NCBI GenBank assembly: GCA_964443415.1
Contig: CAYUDC010000014.1
Location: 1-40,954, forward strand
DNA length: 40,954 nt
Reading direction: 5' to 3'
Source of the DNA: B1 sp964443415
GTDB taxonomy: Bacteria > Bacteroidota > Bacteroidia > UKL13-3
The first letter of the stretch is position 1. Every line of letters starts with the position of its first letter. The translations under genes were made by a program, and so were the position numbers. A model generated the notes under the pieces. That model saw only the letters and a program-made list of their open reading frames with translations. It made no database searches and was not told the DNA's origin. This document shows positions 1 through 9,205 of the stretch, one piece after another.

Positions 1-381
1 AAAAATTCCAAAGAATACATAGTAATGCACTTGGATCAAACCTTGTTCTATCTTGATATACTGAAATGTTGCTGCAAGTTTTGCTAAGCCAAGCGCGCCA
101 AACACTAAAAAGAGATTTTGAAAAATAAGTAAAGTATAGGAGCCAAAAATCCAATAGAATGGAGAGAGTATGGGCACCCAAAGGCTAAAGTGCAAACCTA
201 AATAATGACAGGCATTATGCTCGCCCAACAACATCGTAACAGTGGGCGTTAAGCCATGAGAATATAAATACATCGCCTGGTTGGCAATGCCATAATCTAA
301 GGCTGCACTACGTAAATAATAATGGTTGACCCAAGACACCAAACCATATACTACAAAGAAAAATAAATGAACAAAACGCAT
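1..381 (-). CDS. DUF2079 family membrane protein, N-terminal part (runs off the window)
   Basis: Reading the minus strand from an ATG at 381 gives 127 open codons that reach the window edge, so only the N-terminus is present. It starts MRFVHLFFFVVYGLVSWVNH and continues with a hydrophobic first segment, then a motif resembling the DUF2079 signature: LDYGIANQAMY, followed about 25 residues later by LLGEHNACHYLGLHFSLWVPILSP and another hydrophobic helix. DUF2079 proteins are polytopic membrane proteins of unknown function that look like GT-C type glycosyltransferases. The ATG lies 5 bp after the stop codon of the oxygenase gene at 387, so the two are probably co-transcribed. The family call rests on pattern recognition of about a quarter of the protein; function is not known. 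Confidence 0.72.
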   Translation of the reverse strand, partial: MRFVHLFFFVVYGLVSWVNHYYLRSAALDYGIANQAMYLYSHGLTPTVTMLLGEHNACHYLGLHFSLWVPILSPFYWIFGSYTLLIFQNLFLVFGALGLAKLAATFQYIKIEQGLIQVHYYVFFGIF

Positions 382-386
382 TCAAA

Positions 387-1328
387 CTACTTGCTCAAAC
401 CAATTTCTCTTAGGCGTTCCATTAAATATTCTCCAGCCGAAATAGGTTCATACTGCGCTGGGTTGTGCTCACTTACACAGCTTGGTAAAACATCCAAGCG
501 CATCTCGCTGCGCGGGTGCAAGAAAAACGGAATAGAAAACCTAGAAGTATGCCACTTCTCGCGAGGTGGATTAATTACCCGGTGGGTGGTACTTTTAAGT
601 ACATTATTGGTCAAACGTTGCAACATATCGCCTACATTCACTACCAATTGCTCTGGCAAAGCAGTGATGCTCACCCACTCGTTTTGTTTGTTTAATACTT
701 GCAATCCTTCTGCACTGGCACCCATTAATAAAGTAATTAAATTAATGTCTTCGTGCTCTGCGGCACGCACAGCACTTTTAGGCTCTGCAGTGATAGGCGG
801 ATAATGAATGGGCCTAAGGATACTATTGCCATTTTTAATTTTATCATCAAAGAAAAACTCATCTAATCCTAAATGCAAGGCAATGGCTCTAAGCATGTAT
901 TTTCCTGTTTCTTCGAGTTGTTTGTAGGCTTTAATGCCATTCTCGTTAAAAGCAGGAATTTCGTCTATAAACACATTCTTTGGATACTCTGCTTCGATGG
1001 GGTCGCCATTGTCTACTGTTTGCCCAAAATGCCAAAACTCTTTAAGGTCGCCCTCATTTCTTCCCTTGGCATGTTCTTTACCAAAGCTTGTATATCCTCG
1101 TTGGCCAGCCTGACCAGGAATTTCATACTTAAGTTTGGTAGCTTCTGGTAAAGCAAAAAATTGTTGGCAGGCTTCATATAATTTCTGGCTGGTAGTATCT
1201 TCTAGCAAATGGCCTTTTACCGCCACAAAACCAATGTCTGAATAGGCTGCTCCCAAAGCATCTACAAAGGCTTGCTTTCTTGCAGGGTCATTGCTTAAAA
1301 AATCACTTAAATCTACTGAAGGTATCAT
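387..1328 (-). CDS. 2-oxoglutarate/Fe(II)-dependent oxygenase, isopenicillin N synthase-like
   Basis: A 313-residue protein with the full layout of the isopenicillin N synthase-like dioxygenase family: an N-terminal DIOX_N region (about 1-115, with DIGFVAVKGH at 31-40) and a C-terminal Fe(II)/2OG oxygenase domain. The iron triad is visible as H192-x-D194 and H249 (THRV), and the 2-oxoglutarate-binding R-x-S as R263-F-S265. Such cytosolic enzymes hydroxylate or cyclise small molecules; the substrate cannot be read from sequence, and nothing nearby suggests beta-lactam synthesis. It lies 15 bp downstream of the tamB-like gene and 5 bp upstream of the DUF2079 gene, so it is probably the middle gene of an operon. 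Length is normal for the family and all key residues are present. Confidence 0.9.
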   Translation of the reverse strand: MIPSVDLSDFLSNDPARKQAFVDALGAAYSDIGFVAVKGHLLEDTTSQKLYEACQQFFALPEATKLKYEIPGQAGQRGYTSFGKEHAKGRNEGDLKEFWHFGQTVDNGDPIEAEYPKNVFIDEIPAFNENGIKAYKQLEETGKYMLRAIALHLGLDEFFFDDKIKNGNSILRPIHYPPITAEPKSAVRAAEHEDINLITLLMGASAEGLQVLNKQNEWVSITALPEQLVVNVGDMLQRLTNNVLKSTTHRVINPPREKWHTSRFSIPFFLHPRSEMRLDVLPSCVSEHNPAQYEPISAGEYLMERLREIGLSK

Positions 1329-1343
1329 ATGGGTATAGGTTAA

Positions 1344-4300
1344 TTAATAAATATATCGAGTTTTAGGTTTAAACAATTCAGAGAAGGTATCAAACTCGCG
1401 GCGATAATACAAACCAAATCCAGAGGTAATAACATTTCGGTTATAAATGGCATCAAATCCTTTGGTGTTAAACACCTTTATTCTAGATTGACTGGTTTTC
1501 TTAAATTGATAGGTTAAACTGTAATTAGACTGTGTATTATCTAAAGCCTGCGAGGTTTGCAGTTCTAGTCTATTATCCAAAAATCTTTTAGTAGCCGAAA
1601 GTACATAAATTCTACCTCGTGATGGATCACTGGCATTTAACACATCCATGCTTACATCTAAATTTGGAATGGCTTTGCCTAACAAGCCTGCTGCTTGTTT
1701 ACTTATTAAATCAGAAATGGTTTGAGTACCTAAGCTAGAGGCATTGGCATTATTGGTATTATTTAAAGGCACAAAACTTCCAGAGAGCAATAAGAACAAC
1801 ATTTGTTGATTCATCATCTCGGGCTCCTTTCTAAAACTGTTTAAAACGGCATTGAGTTCGGATGCCGCAGCCCCAGTAATGTTGTTTTGTAAATCTGGAA
1901 AGTTCATGTCAAAGGTGATATCTGGCTTTTCTACCACCCCTTTAATTTTAATTAAACAATCTACTGGCACACGCACATTGGGGTCGGGCGCCGAGTTCAT
2001 ATTAATGATGGTATTTACGGTGGCTTTAAGCCTATACATACCCGTAATATTCAATCTACCTTTTAAAGGATCACCTTGCCAAATGATATTACTGCCTGTT
2101 TGCAAATCAAATTTTTTGGCTAACACATTTAAGGCACTAAAGCGATATTCTCCCTCGGTTAAGGTATAGCTTCCATTCATTAAAAAATTACCATCAGGCA
2201 GGTAATCCATTTTTATTCTACCATTTCCTTTGGCCCTAATTTTATCATCAGATTGTGCATCAAAAATCACTTGTATCTCTGCATTAGGATTGGCCGTAAC
2301 ATCCATGTAAACGCCTACACCAAATTGTTGCGATTTACTTCTACCTTTAAACTCTTGTGTGGTATCATAAGATACAAAATGCAAATAGGTCTCACCAGTT
2401 TCGGTGCTTGCTCCAAACGGATTGACAATGATCTTTGTTCCTTTATCCGCAGTTGCTTTTATAAACATTGATACATCGTTATCTGTACCCTTTAACTCAA
2501 AGTTTCCGGTAGCAAAGGCAGTACCATAAAACAATTCATTGTCTTTGATAGTAGTGTTTAATACTTGCAGGTTTTTAAACTGCTCTACCTTTATTTGATA
2601 ATTAAAATCACTAAAGTTTTTATGCTGAATAGTTCCAAAGGCTTTGGCACTCGAACCTTTCTCGTCACTGATATTAAAAGGTAAAAGTCGCATTTGATTG
2701 TTCTCTAAAACAAGTTTGGCATTGTCAAAGCGGTAATTGGTCATCAGGTAATCTACCCTAAATGACACTTTGTTTAAATCCAATGTTCCGTTTAACTTTA
2801 AATCGTCGAGAGGGCCTTCTAGTTGCGCATCTAAACTGGCTTCGCCTTGGTGCAGCTTTACATAATCTTTAACAAATGCTTGGAAGGCTACAATTTTAGA
2901 TTGCTCAAAATTACATTGCACCTTTAAATAATTGCCCGGTATATCATAAGTACCCACTGCTTTTAAATTGGCAATTTTCCCGTTAAGGGCTTTTAGGTCT
3001 ATCAATAAATCTTCGCCATCTTCTTTATAGGCAATACCAAGGTTATAGTCGCCAAGCGTGTCTTTATCTAAGGCCAATCGGTTCAAGGATAAATCACTAA
3101 TCACAACATCTCGTTTGCCAAAGTTTTTATATACTACATATCCATTTGCTTCACCACCAAACTCTACCCCTAAGTCTTTTATAAAATCATTGACAGTAGA
3201 AAGTTTAAATTCCTCTAACCTGCAACTTAAGTTTTTATTGATGCCATCAAAAGCATAGTAACCATCTAATGTCAAAGATTGCTTTTCGTTTTTAAGAATT
3301 AAATTTTGGGCTTCAATTTTATCTTCATAAATATTTAGGTGTTGTCCTTGGTTAACATACCATTTCTTTTGGGTCGACCCAAGCCACGATGTAAGGAAAT
3401 TAAGTTGAGCGCTTCCTTCGGCAAAACTTACCTGTTGTTCAAACTCACCCATCACGGCACTCAAACTATCTCTGATATAATATTTAAGATCCCATTGATT
3501 AGGCAATGCCACAGCTTTAAATCCAAAATCACCTACCAACAAACTATCTGTTTTACCAAAGCTATTAAAACCAAACAACAATTCGCCTTTGCTCAGCGAT
3601 TCTTCGCCAATACTAAAGGTTAATTGGTTTAGCACATACTCTTGTAAATTAATATTACCAGCATAGCCAATCATTTCAAAGGTTTTAGTTTTACTATGTA
3701 CATTTCCCTCTACTTCTAAATTGGTTATATTATATCCCGGGAAAAACAAAGGAGAGATGCTTGCGGTACTCAGAAGGTTTAAACTAAATTCAAAATCCTG
3801 CTCGGTTCCACTATCCTTTTCTGGCTGTAAAAATTCGGACATAAAAGATTTAGACCAACTGCTCAGCTGCGTGGGAAGTGCAGATAAATTTATCTGTCCC
3901 CGCACAATCGCCTTCAAAAAATCGCTGTTAATTTTAATTAACTCGCCATCCTCATTTTCACTTTCTAATTTAATTTGATGCACCCTAAAAGTATATCCAC
4001 CTTTCTCGTATTGCACTTCATCTAAAGATATCTCCCCATAATGGTTGTCTAAATCTTTGATATGAAAATCGATGTTAAAGTCGCTGGCAAATTTTACCTG
4101 GCTATTGGTAAAACCAAGTGGTTTAAGATTTACTTGGGTAGCACTACCCATGCCTTTGATATGGCTAAAAGTTTCGTCGAGGTTGAGTTGTAGTTTAGTA
4201 TAAAGTTGAATGTTAGAATCGTTGAGTTGCAAATCTAATTTCACTTTTTTCTTATCTATCCTTCCTTGCAATTGCGCTTCTTTGTAGGCATAACCAAGCA

Positions 4301-5696
4301 AAGAAATGCTTTGCACTTGTGCATCCATTTGCGTGTGTATATGTTCTAAATCTAATCCTTCTCCTTGCATGGTGGCAGATAAACTAATTTTGCCCATGGA
4401 GGCGATGTCTAATAAATTTCCCAATTCAAAATCTACCAAAACCAACTTTCCAGAATAGGCGCTTGCCATGGTATTGCTATCAGAAAGCTTCATGTTTAAA
4501 TCGGTTTCGGCAATGCCAAAGGCAGTTTCAAAAGTACCATAGCTTACAAAGTCTTTATAAAATCCGGTGTACTTGCCTTTGTAAACCATTTTACCCAAAT
4601 CGTTTATTTTATCTGGCAAAGACATGGCAATAATTTGCTCTAACTCTGCCTTATTGGTAGACGCATAATCTACGCCTATCTCCATAAAAGTTTCATCAAT
4701 ATTTGGCAATCCATTTAATACTAGGTCTCCAGTAAATTTGGTTTCATTGCCCATGATGGCCAATACATTTTTGGCAGAAAGCCTATCAACAGTGCCTTTA
4801 AGATCTGCACTCACCTTAGCTTTATACTTGTACTCTTTTATTTGTGGTGCAAAAAATGCAATGTCCCGCATGTCTACTTCGCTTTGCCTTAGGCGGGCAT
4901 TGATCTTAATGTCGGTATAAAAATCGTCGTAGCCTTCCCAACCTTTAGACTTCATGCAAAAATAATTTCTAAAGGTACTGTAGGGAGTTACAATTTCTAA
5001 TTCGTTTAATTCTATGATTTTGGGTGAGATAATCGCCTGTGCTTTCATCCGCTTTATTTCAAAGCCACTGCGATCGATACAAGTAAAGTTCTTTACATCA
5101 AAGCTAAGAGAATCGTCGATGATGTTAAACTTCTTCGACCTAAAATTCACTTCACGCATATCCATTCTATAAGGATCAAACCCTTCGTCTGTAAATGCTT
5201 CGGTAGAATCAAACATCTGAAAGCGGGTACTCATCACCTCTAAGTTTTGCAGTTCTAGCCAAAAGGGCAATGCGGTGCTATCTCTGATGGTATCGTTGGG
5301 GTTATCAAATAAATTAGTCACATCCAACGAATAAGTGCCATCTTTATAGGTGGTTACTTTACATAAGCCTTCATCAAGGGTAACATCTCTTAAAGTAAAC
5401 CTTCCAGAGTCATTTGTAATACCTGCTAAGTTAAATTGAAGTCGGCCCACATAAAAGCTAGTATCTTGTTTTTGGTCGCCAAACAACACCCGCCTCAGGC
5501 TAAAGTATGTCCAACCATCATAACTAATTTCGCCAATACTGATGCGTGTTTTGTAGGTTTCGTTTACATAGTCGCAAGCCCTTTTGGTGAGGTAGTTCTG
5601 AAAATAAAAGCTGTTAAAAAGCAAGTATAGCAGCATCAGCAAGCCCATAAAACTTGCTAATAAAACATACGATATTTTGATAAACCTTTTAAGCAA
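1344..5696 (-). CDS. tamB: TamB-like translocation/assembly module protein (DUF490, AsmA-like)
   Basis: A 1450-residue protein anchored by one N-terminal membrane helix (about 8-30, after MLKRFIK) with a very long periplasmic part rich in beta-strand repeats, and a C-terminal TamB/DUF490 domain in roughly the last 400 residues (near the end: MNQQMLFLLLSGSFVP). TamB-family proteins span the periplasm as a lipid-conducting groove and work with a BamA-family partner in outer-membrane biogenesis; no such partner is visible in this window. The start appears to be TTG at 5696: no ATG lies upstream in frame, and the basic residues before the helix are needed for a sensible signal anchor (the next Met, residue 17, lies inside the helix). 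It is divergent from tsaD with only 31 bp between the two starts. First gene of a likely operon with the oxygenase and DUF2079 genes. Confidence 0.85.
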   Translation of the reverse strand: MLKRFIKISYVLLASFMGLLMLLYLLFNSFYFQNYLTKRACDYVNETYKTRISIGEISYDGWTYFSLRRVLFGDQKQDTSFYVGRLQFNLAGITNDSGRFTLRDVTLDEGLCKVTTYKDGTYSLDVTNLFDNPNDTIRDSTALPFWLELQNLEVMSTRFQMFDSTEAFTDEGFDPYRMDMREVNFRSKKFNIIDDSLSFDVKNFTCIDRSGFEIKRMKAQAIISPKIIELNELEIVTPYSTFRNYFCMKSKGWEGYDDFYTDIKINARLRQSEVDMRDIAFFAPQIKEYKYKAKVSADLKGTVDRLSAKNVLAIMGNETKFTGDLVLNGLPNIDETFMEIGVDYASTNKAELEQIIAMSLPDKINDLGKMVYKGKYTGFYKDFVSYGTFETAFGIAETDLNMKLSDSNTMASAYSGKLVLVDFELGNLLDIASMGKISLSATMQGEGLDLEHIHTQMDAQVQSISLLGYAYKEAQLQGRIDKKKVKLDLQLNDSNIQLYTKLQLNLDETFSHIKGMGSATQVNLKPLGFTNSQVKFASDFNIDFHIKDLDNHYGEISLDEVQYEKGGYTFRVHQIKLESENEDGELIKINSDFLKAIVRGQINLSALPTQLSSWSKSFMSEFLQPEKDSGTEQDFEFSLNLLSTASISPLFFPGYNITNLEVEGNVHSKTKTFEMIGYAGNINLQEYVLNQLTFSIGEESLSKGELLFGFNSFGKTDSLLVGDFGFKAVALPNQWDLKYYIRDSLSAVMGEFEQQVSFAEGSAQLNFLTSWLGSTQKKWYVNQGQHLNIYEDKIEAQNLILKNEKQSLTLDGYYAFDGINKNLSCRLEEFKLSTVNDFIKDLGVEFGGEANGYVVYKNFGKRDVVISDLSLNRLALDKDTLGDYNLGIAYKEDGEDLLIDLKALNGKIANLKAVGTYDIPGNYLKVQCNFEQSKIVAFQAFVKDYVKLHQGEASLDAQLEGPLDDLKLNGTLDLNKVSFRVDYLMTNYRFDNAKLVLENNQMRLLPFNISDEKGSSAKAFGTIQHKNFSDFNYQIKVEQFKNLQVLNTTIKDNELFYGTAFATGNFELKGTDNDVSMFIKATADKGTKIIVNPFGASTETGETYLHFVSYDTTQEFKGRSKSQQFGVGVYMDVTANPNAEIQVIFDAQSDDKIRAKGNGRIKMDYLPDGNFLMNGSYTLTEGEYRFSALNVLAKKFDLQTGSNIIWQGDPLKGRLNITGMYRLKATVNTIINMNSAPDPNVRVPVDCLIKIKGVVEKPDITFDMNFPDLQNNITGAAASELNAVLNSFRKEPEMMNQQMLFLLLSGSFVPLNNTNNANASSLGTQTISDLISKQAAGLLGKAIPNLDVSMDVLNASDPSRGRIYVLSATKRFLDNRLELQTSQALDNTQSNYSLTYQFKKTSQSRIKVFNTKGFDAIYNRNVITSGFGLYYRREFDTFSELFKPKTRYIY

Positions 5697-5706
5697 TGTA
5701 GTTTTG
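5676..5706 (+). promoter_or_regulatory. Bacteroidota-type promoter for tsaD
   Basis: TTTG at 5676-5679, a 19-bp spacer, then TAGTTTTG at 5699-5706, an exact match to the Bacteroidota -33/-7 consensus (TTTG, TAnnTTTG). Transcription would start near 5712-5714, giving a leader of about 15 nt before the TTG start of tsaD at 5728. The -33 element lies inside the first codons of the divergent tamB gene. Confidence 0.72.
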
Positions 5707-5727
5707 TGGCAAGATAATTAAATAAAA

Positions 5728-6738
5728 TTGCACAGCCAACCCTCTCCTATCAACATCCTTGCCATAGAGTCGTCTTGCGACGACACTGCTGCTGCTGTTC
5801 TAAATGATGGCAAAGTACTTAGCAATATTGTATCCTCTCAGCACATCCACGAAATTTATGGAGGTGTAGTGCCAGAGTTGGCCAGCCGTGCTCACCAACA
5901 AAGCATCGTGCCTGTGGTAGATGCTGCCTTAAAAAAGTCGGGGTTGACCCTACACGATTTACAAGCTGTGGCTTTTACCAAAGGTCCAGGTTTAATTGGC
6001 TCCTTGATGGTGGGTAGCAGTTTTGCCAAATCTTTAGCTCAATCTTTACAAATTCCATTGATTGGCATTCACCATATGGAGGCGCATGTGTTGGCGCATT
6101 TTATTCCAGACCCCAAGCCTAGCTTCCCATTTTTATGTTTAACGGTGAGCGGAGGTCATACTCAGATAGTGCGCATGGATGACTATTTCTCCTTTGAAGT
6201 GATAGGCAAAACCATAGACGATGCAGCTGGCGAGGCCTTCGACAAATCTGCCAAACTCCTTGGCTTACCTTATCCTGGAGGGCCATTAATAGATAAATAT
6301 GCTGTTTTGGGTGAACCCGAGTTTAAATTTGCCCAACCGCAAATACCAGCCTTAGATTTTAGCTTCAGTGGTTTAAAAACAAGTATCCTCTATTTCTTAC
6401 AAAAGCAGGTCAAAGAAAACCCTCATTTTGTACAAGAAAATCTAAATAACCTTTGTGCATCTATTCAATCGGCCATCATTCATCATCTGATGAAAAAACT
6501 GATAGCGGCATCGGTTCAAACCGGCATAAAAAACATTGCCTTAGCAGGGGGTGTTTCTGCCAATAGCGGCTTAAGAAATGCCATAGAAAATGAAGGTAAA
6601 AAAAGAAACTGGCAAACCTTTATCCCACCATTTGAATTTTGTACAGACAATGCTGCCATGGTAGGTATAGCGGCTCATTTTAAATATTTGAACCAACAAT
6701 TTGAAAGCCTAGACACTGCTCCACTTGCAAGATTTTAA
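5728..6738 (+). CDS. tsaD: tRNA N6-adenosine threonylcarbamoyltransferase TsaD
   Basis: A 336-residue Kae1/TsaD/YgjD family protein (HSP70-actin fold). It transfers threonylcarbamoyl from TC-AMP to A37 of tRNAs reading ANN codons, working in the cytosol with TsaB and TsaE (neither is in this window). Family motifs are all visible: ILAIESSCDDT near the N-terminus, metal-binding HMEAH (H116 and H120), LTVSGGHT at 139-145, FSFSGLKT, LAGGVSAN, and the metal-site Asp in FCTDNAAM near the C-terminus. The start is TTG at 5728: an in-frame TAA lies at 5719 and there is no ATG before the conserved core, so this start gives the usual short lead before ILAIESS. A consensus promoter sits immediately upstream. 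Confidence 0.96.
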   Translation: MHSQPSPINILAIESSCDDTAAAVLNDGKVLSNIVSSQHIHEIYGGVVPELASRAHQQSIVPVVDAALKKSGLTLHDLQAVAFTKGPGLIGSLMVGSSFAKSLAQSLQIPLIGIHHMEAHVLAHFIPDPKPSFPFLCLTVSGGHTQIVRMDDYFSFEVIGKTIDDAAGEAFDKSAKLLGLPYPGGPLIDKYAVLGEPEFKFAQPQIPALDFSFSGLKTSILYFLQKQVKENPHFVQENLNNLCASIQSAIIHHLMKKLIAASVQTGIKNIALAGGVSANSGLRNAIENEGKKRNWQTFIPPFEFCTDNAAMVGIAAHFKYLNQQFESLDTAPLARF

Positions 6739-6779
6739 GATACTTATTGTATATTGGTAAACTTAATTGTAAAAACTCA

Positions 6780-7280
6780 TTGAAAACAATTATCCTCATG
6801 CGTCATGGTAAGGCAGTTAAAGAAGCTGCCAGCGGACATGATTTTGACAGAGGCCTCGAAGAAAGAGGCAAATCTGATGTACAAGAAGTGATTCAACAAC
6901 TCGTAAAATCTAAACATATTCCAGAACTCATTGTGGCAAGTCCTGCTAAAAGAACCTTAAAAACAGCTGAGATTGCTTTGTCTGAACTAAAACTCAAAAG
7001 AGAACAATTGCTTTTAGAATCATCTATTTACGAAGCACATATCAGTGATTTAATGCATGTGATTAGGGAATTAGATGATACTTGCAAAACCGTTTTATTG
7101 GTAGGCCACAACCCCAGTATTACCAGCATGGTAGGAAGTTTAACCCCTTCGTTTATAGAACATACACCCACCTCTGGTTTGTCTGTTATTAAGTTAAATG
7201 TACCAACCTGGCAATTGGTGCAAGCAAAAAAAGGAACCCTTAGTCTTTCTATTTTCCCCAAACATAAATCTAAAATTTAG
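6780..7280 (+). CDS. SixA-type histidine phosphatase
   Basis: A phosphoglycerate-mutase-like (histidine phosphatase) domain of about 166 residues. The catalytic RHG motif sits at the very start (KTIILMRHGKA), followed by SPAKRTLKTAE and the second catalytic His in LLVGHNPS; the size and compactness match SixA, which removes phosphate from phosphohistidine proteins in E. coli. The target here is unknown. Two starts are possible: TTG at 6747, or TTG at 6780, which gives the standard SixA N-terminus just before the beta-strand holding RHG; I chose 6780. It follows tsaD by 41 bp on the same strand and is probably co-transcribed. Confidence 0.85.
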   Translation: MKTIILMRHGKAVKEAASGHDFDRGLEERGKSDVQEVIQQLVKSKHIPELIVASPAKRTLKTAEIALSELKLKREQLLLESSIYEAHISDLMHVIRELDDTCKTVLLVGHNPSITSMVGSLTPSFIEHTPTSGLSVIKLNVPTWQLVQAKKGTLSLSIFPKHKSKI

Positions 7281-7306
7281 GCATCATCCTTGCGTTAATA
7301 TCTTCC

Positions 7307-9205
7307 ATGAATAAATTCACCTTCACCCTTCTCTTGAGTTTTTTGGGCTCCTTTTTGTTGGCTCAAGAATTGCCATTTAGCGGTACCAAAGACAAAAAAG
7401 CCGACTATTATTTTGGCGAGGCACTCAAGACTTTTCAGATGCAAGACTTCATGCGCGCCTCTCAATGGATTGATAAAGCGGTGGGGCTTGACCCCAACTT
7501 TATTGATGCATGGATGTTGAAAGCAGAGATGAAGTCGATGGACGAAAATTACCCAGAAGCGATTGCCATCTACGAAAAAATCAAAGGCATTAATCCAGAT
7601 TTTCCGATGAGTTACTATGGCATTGCCAAAGCCTATTATGCTAATGGAAATTATGAAGCCAGCTTTGCTGCCTCCGAAAAATTCTTAACCTTTCCAGATT
7701 ATTATAAAAAGAAAGACATCATAGAAAGAATCAAACAAAATTCTGCCTTTGGCATGGAAGCTGTCAAAAATCCTGTTCCATTTAACCCAGTAAACTTGGG
7801 CAACATGATTAATTCTCCAGACAATGAGTATTTCCCTGGCATTCCTGCAGACGACCAAACACTCATATTCACTAGGCTTATCAATGGTAGAAACGAAGAT
7901 TTTTTTATCAGCAAGAAACAAGCAGATGGTAAATATTCTTTTGCCGCCAACATGGGTTTCCCAATTAATACAGAAGGCAATGAAGGCACTATTTCTTTAT
8001 CGGCCGATGGTCAATATATTTTTTATACTGCATGTAACCGTAAAGAAGCTTATGGCAGTTGCGATTTATACATCTCTAAGCTCGATGGAGTAAGTTGGGC
8101 AGAACCCATTAACTTGGGGCCACCAGTAAATACCGCTTCATGGGAAAGCCAACCTTGTGTGAGCTTTGATGGCAAAACATTATACTTTAGCAGCAATCGC
8201 CCAGGTGGATTTGGAAGAAGTGATATTTGGTACACCACATTTAAAGATGGTAGATGGACACCACCCATTAACATGGGTCCAGAAATTAATACCAGTGGAG
8301 AAGAGCAATCACCACATATTGCCAAAGACGATCAAACTTTATACTTTAACAGCACAGGCCATCCAGGTATGGGCGGTGTAGATTTGTTTATTGCAAGAAA
8401 AGTAAATGGACGCTGGACCAAGCCACAAAACTTGGGTTACCCCATCAATAGCATGAAAGACGAAACCTGTTTGGTAATTGCCTCTAATGGGATAGATGCT
8501 TATATCGCAAGGGATGGCATCGACTCGAAAGGTGGATTGGATATTTATAAGTTTGAGTTATCAGAAACCATCCGTCCACAAAAAACAGGCTATGTAAAAG
8601 GGATAGTTTTAGATGCCACCACCCGCAAGCGAATCAATGCTAAAATAGAATTAATAGACTTGGCTACAGGAAAAATAGTAGTAGAAGCATTTAGCAATAA
8701 AACCACTGGTGAATTTTTAGTGTGCTTACAATCCAATAAGAACTATGCCTTAAACATCGATCAAAAGGGATATCTATTTTATTCAGAAAACTTCGAGATA
8801 AAGAATGAGTCTTCCTTGTCGCCAAAGCAAATAGAGGTTAACCTTCAACCACTTTCAGAAGGCTCTAAAATGGTACTGAAAAACATATTTTTCGACGTAG
8901 ATAAATTTGAGTTAAAGGAAGAATCTAAAGTTGAATTAAACAAACTCATTCAATTTTTAACTACCAACCCAACGGTTAAAATAGAAGTAGGTGGCCATAC
9001 CGACAATACGGGAGATGCTACTAAAAATACCAACCTATCTGCTAATAGAGCCAAAGCCGTACTCAATTATTTGGTTGCAAACGGCATTAAAATAGAAAGA
9101 TTAAGCTCTAAAGGATATGCGGCTACCCAGCCTATTGCAGACAATCAAACGGTAGAAGGCAGGGCACAAAATAGAAGAACAGAAATTAGGATTATCTCTC
9201 GCTAA
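7307..9205 (+). CDS. PorE-like T9SS/envelope protein: TPR, beta-propeller, CRD and OmpA domains
   Basis: A 632-residue exported protein with a signal peptide (about 1-19, ending FLLAQ). Domains in order: TPR repeats (about 30-150), a PD40/WD40-like beta-propeller (about 160-420, with repeated 'DGKTLYFSSNRPGG'-type blades near 230-240, 288-300, 340-352), a carboxypeptidase-like regulatory domain (about 428-515) and a C-terminal OmpA peptidoglycan-binding domain (520-632) with D566 in GGHTDN and R581 in LSANRA. This order is that of PorE (PG1058) of Porphyromonas gingivalis, a type IX secretion component that ties the machine to peptidoglycan. PorE is a lipoprotein, whereas no lipobox Cys is seen here. 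Many Bacteroidota carry several proteins of this build, so a T9SS role is an inference. Its stop overlaps that of the convergent DUF4835 gene. Confidence 0.85.
   Translation: MNKFTFTLLLSFLGSFLLAQELPFSGTKDKKADYYFGEALKTFQMQDFMRASQWIDKAVGLDPNFIDAWMLKAEMKSMDENYPEAIAIYEKIKGINPDFPMSYYGIAKAYYANGNYEASFAASEKFLTFPDYYKKKDIIERIKQNSAFGMEAVKNPVPFNPVNLGNMINSPDNEYFPGIPADDQTLIFTRLINGRNEDFFISKKQADGKYSFAANMGFPINTEGNEGTISLSADGQYIFYTACNRKEAYGSCDLYISKLDGVSWAEPINLGPPVNTASWESQPCVSFDGKTLYFSSNRPGGFGRSDIWYTTFKDGRWTPPINMGPEINTSGEEQSPHIAKDDQTLYFNSTGHPGMGGVDLFIARKVNGRWTKPQNLGYPINSMKDETCLVIASNGIDAYIARDGIDSKGGLDIYKFELSETIRPQKTGYVKGIVLDATTRKRINAKIELIDLATGKIVVEAFSNKTTGEFLVCLQSNKNYALNIDQKGYLFYSENFEIKNESSLSPKQIEVNLQPLSEGSKMVLKNIFFDVDKFELKEESKVELNKLIQFLTTNPTVKIEVGGHTDNTGDATKNTNLSANRAKAVLNYLVANGIKIERLSSKGYAATQPIADNQTVEGRAQNRRTEIRIISR

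Noticed and set aside
387..804. Long open frame on the plus strand opposite the oxygenase gene
   Set aside because: Composition is unlike a protein, it lies fully antisense to a gene with intact catalytic motifs, and it has no start signal.
387..1328. Beta-lactam biosynthesis gene
   Set aside because: The isopenicillin N synthase-like fold is shared by many oxygenases, and no peptide synthetase or epimerase lies nearby.
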